DNA of 64,000 nucleotides from Diospyros lotus (taxonomy: Eukaryota > Streptophyta > Magnoliopsida > Ericales > Ebenaceae): the NCBI RefSeq assembly GCF_014633365.1, contig NC_068341.1, positions 23,604,339 through 23,668,338 on the forward strand. Reading direction: 5' to 3'. Positions 58,801-64,000 of this stretch are shown one piece after another (positions within the stretch are counted from its first letter, which is position 1; every line of letters starts with the position of its first letter). Position numbers and translations under genes: made by a program. The notes under the pieces were generated by a model. It saw nothing but the letters and a program-made list of their open reading frames with translations, was not told the DNA's origin and did not search any database.

Positions 58801-61074
58801 AAACCGGCCTCCACACCCTTCTATATATAGACTAAGGGAGGCGGAAATATCTAAGGGAGATAACTAACTTTACAAAAGTCAAAACTACCCTTACTAAAGC
58901 AATTAGATACACTTAATTCCTATTAACTAACTGCTGCCGCATCATCTTTAATTCTTTCCTTGTTTCTTCAATAAATCCAGCTTTTACTTTAGGCAAAACA
59001 GTAACAGATTACATTGGAGAATACTATCGAGCAACCTAGCAGATGCAGAAATTTTACATTTTCCAGAGAGTTTCTTAATACCGTCTGTGAAAGCCATTAA
59101 ACCACCTGAGTCTTGGTATTATACTTTTTTTGGCTCACACTATTGGTAAGAAAGTGAAGGCAGTTGCGGGTTTTCTTTGCTGGTACAAACTGAGGAATAT
59201 TCCAGATGCTTTTCTGGGAGTTGAGTAAAAAAGCATTTTGAGGTTCCCTAGGTGTGCTGCACTATTTTTCTTTTTATCGGATCTTAGTGCCTCATGTGGT
59301 TGTTGGCCAATGAGATTATATACATATATTATTGCAGAAAGTACTCGCGTCGAACAATGCTGTATTTTGTGGTAGATGGGGCATGCTACCATTAGGGGAG
59401 GTTATTGTATTTTGCTGTTTATCCTATTGGAGGGCGATTTTTACAGTCCCTCTTTGTGATTGTCACTGAAGGCAGTGTGTAGGTTAAAAACCAAAGGGCT
59501 CTGTGTCTTTTTCAACCAACACTGTTGCTTTGTGTTTGTAGGGGCATGTCAAAGACAGATTCCTTTTGTTATAATGACATCTGATGACACTCATGCACGT
59601 ACTCTTAAGCTTTTGGAATCAAATGCTTACTTTGGAATGAGTCCTTCACAAGTTACACTTCTAAAGCAGGTATACCGCTGAACATGAGTAAAATTTGCTT
59701 GACAAAGTTTACAATTGTTGTCTAATGAACCATAAGGCATGTTGCCTTTAAATTTCAGGAAAAAGTTGCTTGTGTAGATGATAATGATGCGAGACTTGCT
59801 GTGGACCCACATAATAAATACAGAATTCAGGTTATCTTATATATCCATCTAATTTGTGTAATTTTTTTGCCAGATATTGAATTTGAATAATCATGCACAC
59901 TTCTCAGCAATATCATGTGTTCTTGATACTCTTCATGATGATTTTTCTCCTATCACTTCTCTGTTCTGTAGACAAAACCTCATGGTCATGGTGATGTTCA
60001 TTCACTGCTTTATTCCAGTGGCCTTTTGAAGACATGGTAAGCTACTTTGTCCATACTTCTGAATTTTGATCTTCTTCTACATACCTTTTTTTTTATTTTT
60101 ACATGAATTCTGCTATCATAACTAGCCACTCAAGATTTAAAAGCTCTATTGTTGTGCAATCCTCTTTACATGAGGATGATCTCCCATGCATGGCTATGAA
60201 GTTTTTTAGCTAGAAAACAAAGTTCCTCATTGTTATGTTTTGTTTGGAACTACGATTTGTGACAAGAAAGGAAAATAAAGGTTTTCTATATACATTTAAA
60301 ATTGCTGAAACAAAGCTCCTTACTTTCAATTTTTCTTTCTATTAAAAAATCCTACTTCCAAACACACACCTTAGAAATATACAGTTATGATATAGACAAA
60401 TGGGTTGTCCCTCTCTCTCTCTCAGTGTGTGTGTGTTTTAGAACTATGATTTGTGACAAGAAAGGAAAATAAATGTTTTCTATATAAATTTTGAAATTAC
60501 TGAAACAAAGTTCCTTACTTTCAATTTTTCTTTCCATTGAAAAATCCTACTTCCAAACACATACCTGAGGAATATACAGTTATGATATAGACAAATGGCT
60601 TGAGTCTCTCTCCTTGTTTGTGTTTGAATTCTAAAGCTTAGAGACTAAAATTTATTTATTGGACATTAGTCATTAAGGTCATAGTTGTCGAGTTCCATAA
60701 TTTCAACTTTTTTTCGTTTGTGCATTTCATCATTTTCACTGTATCCATGATTTATCAGGAGGGATGCTGGCTTGAGATGGGTTCTGTTTTTCCAAGATAC
60801 AAATGGACTTCTCTTCAAGGTTCATTTTGTTATTGTTATTATTTTTATTTCTTATCATTATATATATATATATATGTATTTGCTTTATTCCGTCCATTCC
60901 CTTGGTTTCCCTGTGAAGTGAATGCATTTATCTCCTTTTCTTTTCCACTTGTTTAGGCAATTCCAGCATCACTTGGTGTGAGTGCTTCCAAACAATACCA
61001 TGTTAATTCTCTTGCTGTGCCTCGCAAAGCTAAGGAAGCTATTGGAGGAATTGCCAAGCTTACTCACAGTGATG
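55847..61074 (+). CDS. USP: UDP-sugar pyrophosphorylase, 5' part (10 exons)
   Basis: Makes UDP-sugars from sugar 1-phosphates and UTP with broad substrate range; cytosolic, in sugar salvage and cell-wall precursor supply (family knowledge). Exons: 55847-55963, 56055-56159, 56573-56689, 57245-57385, 57664-57763, 59542-59669, 59759-59830, 59972-60036, 60759-60819, 60957-61074. All introns are GT-AG and phases match, giving 341 residues plus one base. The nucleotide-binding motif [11 protein letters not shown] is at 145-155, followed by K160 and VALPRE. Other family blocks are [37 protein letters not shown] and [20 protein letters not shown]. The known plant enzyme is about 614 aa, so the C-terminal half lies beyond the window. 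Intron 5 (1.78 kb) holds a solo LTR; intron 10 holds a copia element. No exon carries a lesion. Confidence 0.94.
58426..59011 (-). mobile_element. Solo LTR in intron 5, TSD GATTA
   Basis: LTR 58431-59006 (576 bp), starting TGTTAAAACCGAGAC and ending GGCAAAACAGTAACA, flanked by GATTA at 58426-58430 and 59007-59011. A TATA-like CTATATATAG at 58821-58830 with a leader-like region toward 58431 indicates minus orientation, opposite to the host gene. Size and ends suit a copia LTR. The 106-codon frame at 58393-58713 is within the LTR and not a gene. Confidence 0.85.
60243..60612. repeat. Tandem duplication in intron 8
   Basis: Two copies of about 170 bp (about 60243-60410 and 60436-60603) share GATTTGTGACAAGAAAGGAA, CCTACTTCCAAACACA and CAGTTATGATATAGACAAAT. 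They are separated by a CT/GT microsatellite (60413-60434). Both lie between exons 8 and 9 of the UDP-sugar pyrophosphorylase gene. No TSD or coding. Confidence 0.85.
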
Positions 61075-61432
61075 GTAATATCATCCATAATAATCCTTCT
61101 CTTTTGTGCACTGCTGCTGTTAAGTTTCTATGAGCAATGAGGTCTATATTTAAGAGGGATATTTTTACTAATATGCTAGTACGCCAATTCTTTTGCACCT
61201 GGAACACGAGCTACTAAAATAACTATAGAAAATTTGTAATTATTCAGTTTTGAAAATTCTATTTTAGTGTACAATTTGTTATAATTTTATCCTTAGGACA
61301 TTTCTTTTCCCACTGCCTTGTTTAGCAGTTTCTAAAACATAACCGACTCCTATGGAGTGGTTATATTTGTACCATACATATGACTTTGTCAATTTCAAAT
61401 GTATGGATGTTGGTTTTATGTCAAAAACTACT

Positions 61433-61444
61433 TGGTATCAGAGC
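61433..61444 (+). other. Primer binding site of intron-10 copia
   Basis: TGGTATCAGAGC, complementary to the initiator-Met tRNA 3' end, marks the junction of 5' LTR and internal region of the copia element. The LTR lies upstream, between about 61110 and 61423, but its start and TSD could not be fixed. Confidence 0.8.
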
Positions 61445-61543
61445 AATCCTAACACCGATTTGTTCATTCCAAATTTGCATTTGATAACTTCGATTTGTTC
61501 TTCTCAATTCTGTACCTGATTCCCTTTCTATTCCACCAAACAT

Positions 61544-64000
61544 TTGGGTCCTGTTTCTCTTGTGTTTTCATCTGCAGTGGCATCCACTATTGAAGTTTCT
61601 TCTTCCTCTCAAATTCCCTCAGTTTCTAGCCCAACAAGAGGATCCAATTCGTTTGCTCTTCTTATTATTGGACATAAATTGAATGGCCACAATTATCTGC
61701 AATGGACTTATTCTGAGGAAAGGATGATTATCTCACTAGTGTTGGCCTTAAATTGAAGACTGATGGTCTAATGTACAAGGTGTGGAAAACAGAGAACAAT
61801 ATGGTCATGTCATGGCTTATCAACTCCATGACAAATAAGGTTGGTGAAAATTTTATTCTCTACGAGATGGCACAAGAAATCTGGACAACTGCCAAGGAGA
61901 CATACTTCGACATGGAAGATGCAGCAGAAGCCTTCAAAATTGAAGGAATTCTCCATGATTTCTCTTAAGGGGATCTCATCGTCACCCAATATTTTAGTCG
62001 ACTGATAAGATATTGGTAACAACTTGATATGTATGAGACAACAACATGGGAATGTCAAACCGATATTGGAAAGTACAAGAAGATTGTTGAGAAGAGGCAA
62101 ATTTATAAATTCTATTGGGTCTCAACAAGAATTTAGATGAAGTCGGGGGGTAGATATTGGCCATCAAACCTCTACCAAATTTGCGTGAAGTTGCCTTAGA
62201 AGTGCGATGTGAAGAAAGTAGAAAAAAAGGTGATGATGGGCACTACAAATCAACCACTAACTACTGAAGTTTCTGCCATGCTTTCTCGGGGAATGGATGC
62301 TCACCGCACCAAGAAAGTAGACCCTGGTGCGATCATTACAAAAAGGCAGGACACACCCGAGATACTTGCTGGAATATCCATGGAAAACCCACTTATTGGA
62401 AACCAAGAACTAAGAAAGAAAGTCCTGGACATCACACCACAATAGAGGAGAATTCTATTGTAGTTCCAAATGGTCAATTCTGCAAAGAATAACTGGAAAT
62501 TCTTCAATAGTTAATTTCATAAGCTCAACAAACATCAATCACTCCAACCACTGCCCATTCAACAACAACTACAATAGTCCGAAAAGGTAATTTTCTAACT
62601 GCACTTAAGGCTAAAAAGGTGGACAACAATGGTATTTGGATAGTTGATTTTGGAGCTTTTGATCATATGATTGGTAATATACTCTAATCCAAGATTTCCA
62701 ACCTTCTGTTTTAAAAATTACACTATGCGTATTGCTGATGGTTTCGTATCAAGAGTGTCTGGTACAAGTTATGTTATCCTTTCCAAGAACTTTACACTTG
62801 AATCAGTTTTATTGGTTCGAAAGTTGGATTGTAATCTACTATCTATTAGTCATCTTGCTCGGGAAAAGAATTGTGTTACTAAATTTTTCCCAAATCATTG
62901 TGCTTTTTAGGATTTGAATTCAAATAGATGATTGGTAGTGTTGAGTTGCATTTGGGACTCTATATGTTCAAAGTGACCGAGTCCTCTAGAAGACAGACTC
63001 AGAAGACAATTGATGGGAAATGTTCATTTTCAACTCTTAGGTCTAGTAATGATAGTGAAATAATGTTATGGCACTATCATTTGGGTCATCCTAGTCTTTT
63101 GTATCTCATAGAACTCTTTCCATCCTTATTTAATAAAAATTCAGTTGATGGTACATGTGAAGTCTGTCAATTATCTAAGCATGTTCGTAATTCTTATCCA
63201 CATCAAACCTACCAGGAATCTCATCATTTTTCATTAATTCGATATGATGTTTGGGGACCTTCTAAAATTAAAAGTGTAATCGGGGTAAGATGGTTTGTTA
63301 TGTTCATAGCTGACCACTCTCGTGTCTCATAGGTATTTCTCATGAAAGAAAAATCCGAGGTAGGCTAACTATTCAAAAACTTCCACATTATGGTTCAAAC
63401 TCAATGCTAAAGATTATTTTAATTCTATTCTTGGGGCATATCTAGTTCAAGAAGGTACAGTCCATCAAAGTTCTTATCCTAGTATCCCTTAACAAAATGG
63501 AATTACTGAAAGGAAAAATAGACATTTGTTAGATGTTTACTCGAGCTCTTATGATTTCCTCTCATGTGCTTAAAATTTTTTTGGGGGATGCTGTTCTTAT
63601 TACTACATATCTTATTAATCGAATGCCTTCTCGAGTTCTCAAATTTTAGACTCTATGTCAAGTCTTTCTCAAGGCATATCCTACTAGTTGTCTCATCTCA
63701 CCTATACCTTTTAAAGTGACTGGTTGTAATTCTTTTGTCCATATTCCTCATCAAAATCGAGATAAATTTGATTTTAGAGCCATTAAATGTATCTTCCTCG
63801 GTTATACTCCAAATCAGAAGGGATATAAGTGTTATTCCCCTCTCATAAAGAAATTCCATCATTTTATGGATGTTAAGTTCTGAGAAAAAGAGTCTTATTA
63901 TTCCAAAACCAACATTCAGGGGAAGAGTGAGAATTTAGAAGAATTTTGGTTTTGGGATTTTGAATCATCTCCCACTACTGTCCTTCCTTCTACTCCTAGT
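61544..64000 (+). pseudogene. Ty1/copia gag-protease-integrase, truncated by window
   Basis: Copia polyprotein in pieces, inside intron 10 of the host gene. Gag: MSWLINSMTNKVGENF and YEMAQEIWTTAKETY (about 61800-61910). Zinc knuckle at 62328-62372 reads CDHYKKAGHTRDTC, with Tyr (codon 62337-62339) for the second Cys. Protease motif DSGAS has become DFGAF (62646-62660). Gag-pre-integrase: MLWHYHLGHPS and CEVCQLSKHVRNSY. Integrase core: YDVWGPSKI (first Asp), then QNGITERKNRHLL (Glu, about 63490-63525). The stretch that should hold the second Asp is missing near 63405-63415. Frameshifts follow; coding resumes with LITTYLINRMPSRVL and FLGYTPNQKGYKCY. RT and the 3' LTR are beyond the window. Confidence 0.88.

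Overview
This is a plant nuclear window, almost certainly from a eudicot. It has spliced GT-AG genes with plant-specific protein families, AT-rich intergenic DNA, and dense nested Ty3/gypsy (Tat- and Tekay-like) and Ty1/copia LTR retrotransposons, plus hAT, Mutator, PIF/Harbinger and L1-type elements. I cannot name the species. All boundaries and target-site duplications (TSDs) were read by eye.

Only two host genes are supported. (1) 29.8-34.1 kb, + strand, 10 exons, 760 aa: a cytoplasmic receptor-like kinase with an N-terminal universal-stress-protein-like domain. (2) 55.8 kb to beyond the window, + strand: UDP-sugar pyrophosphorylase, with 10 exons (first 341 residues) visible. Its intron 5 holds a solo LTR and its intron 10 holds a copia retrotransposon that runs off the window.

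Layout: 1-7.08 kb, minus-strand Tat-like gypsy pol split by two LTR insertions. 7.09-11.8 kb, plus-strand copia pol and 3' LTR, split by a solo LTR that itself carries another solo LTR. 11.8-14.0 kb, unassigned DNA plus a 5'-truncated L1 with an 18-bp TSD. 14.0-16.1 kb, solo LTR. 16.2-24.5 kb, DNA transposons (Tourist MITEs, a Mutator-type, a hAT), a long foldback and a tandem segmental duplication. 24.5-29.7 kb, AT-rich intergenic DNA. 35.8-45.2 kb, a three-layer LTR nest. 45.2-53.3 kb, a four-layer nest (copia LTR, gypsy solo LTR, second solo LTR, hAT). 53.6-54.6 kb, decayed gypsy gag. 55.5-61.1 kb, UDP-sugar pyrophosphorylase. 61.1-64.0 kb, copia gag-PR-IN.

The most unusual signal lies inside the LTRs. 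Three LTRs of at least two different families each carry an array of short self-complementary words (core GTCGAC in two, ATCCGGAT in the third). The words sit mostly 20-22 bp apart, with a second spacing class near 30-34 bp, and the intervening sequence is mostly not conserved. In the best array 17 of 23 intervals are exactly 20 or 21 bp. This looks like a helically phased set of dimer-binding sites or an unusual minisatellite, and it is the best candidate here for something undescribed. Other strong points are ten apparent solo LTRs and no clearly intact LTR element, an insertion whose two ends are inverted copies of one LTR end, a 450-bp GC-rich foldback, and coding lesions that fit methyl-cytosine decay.
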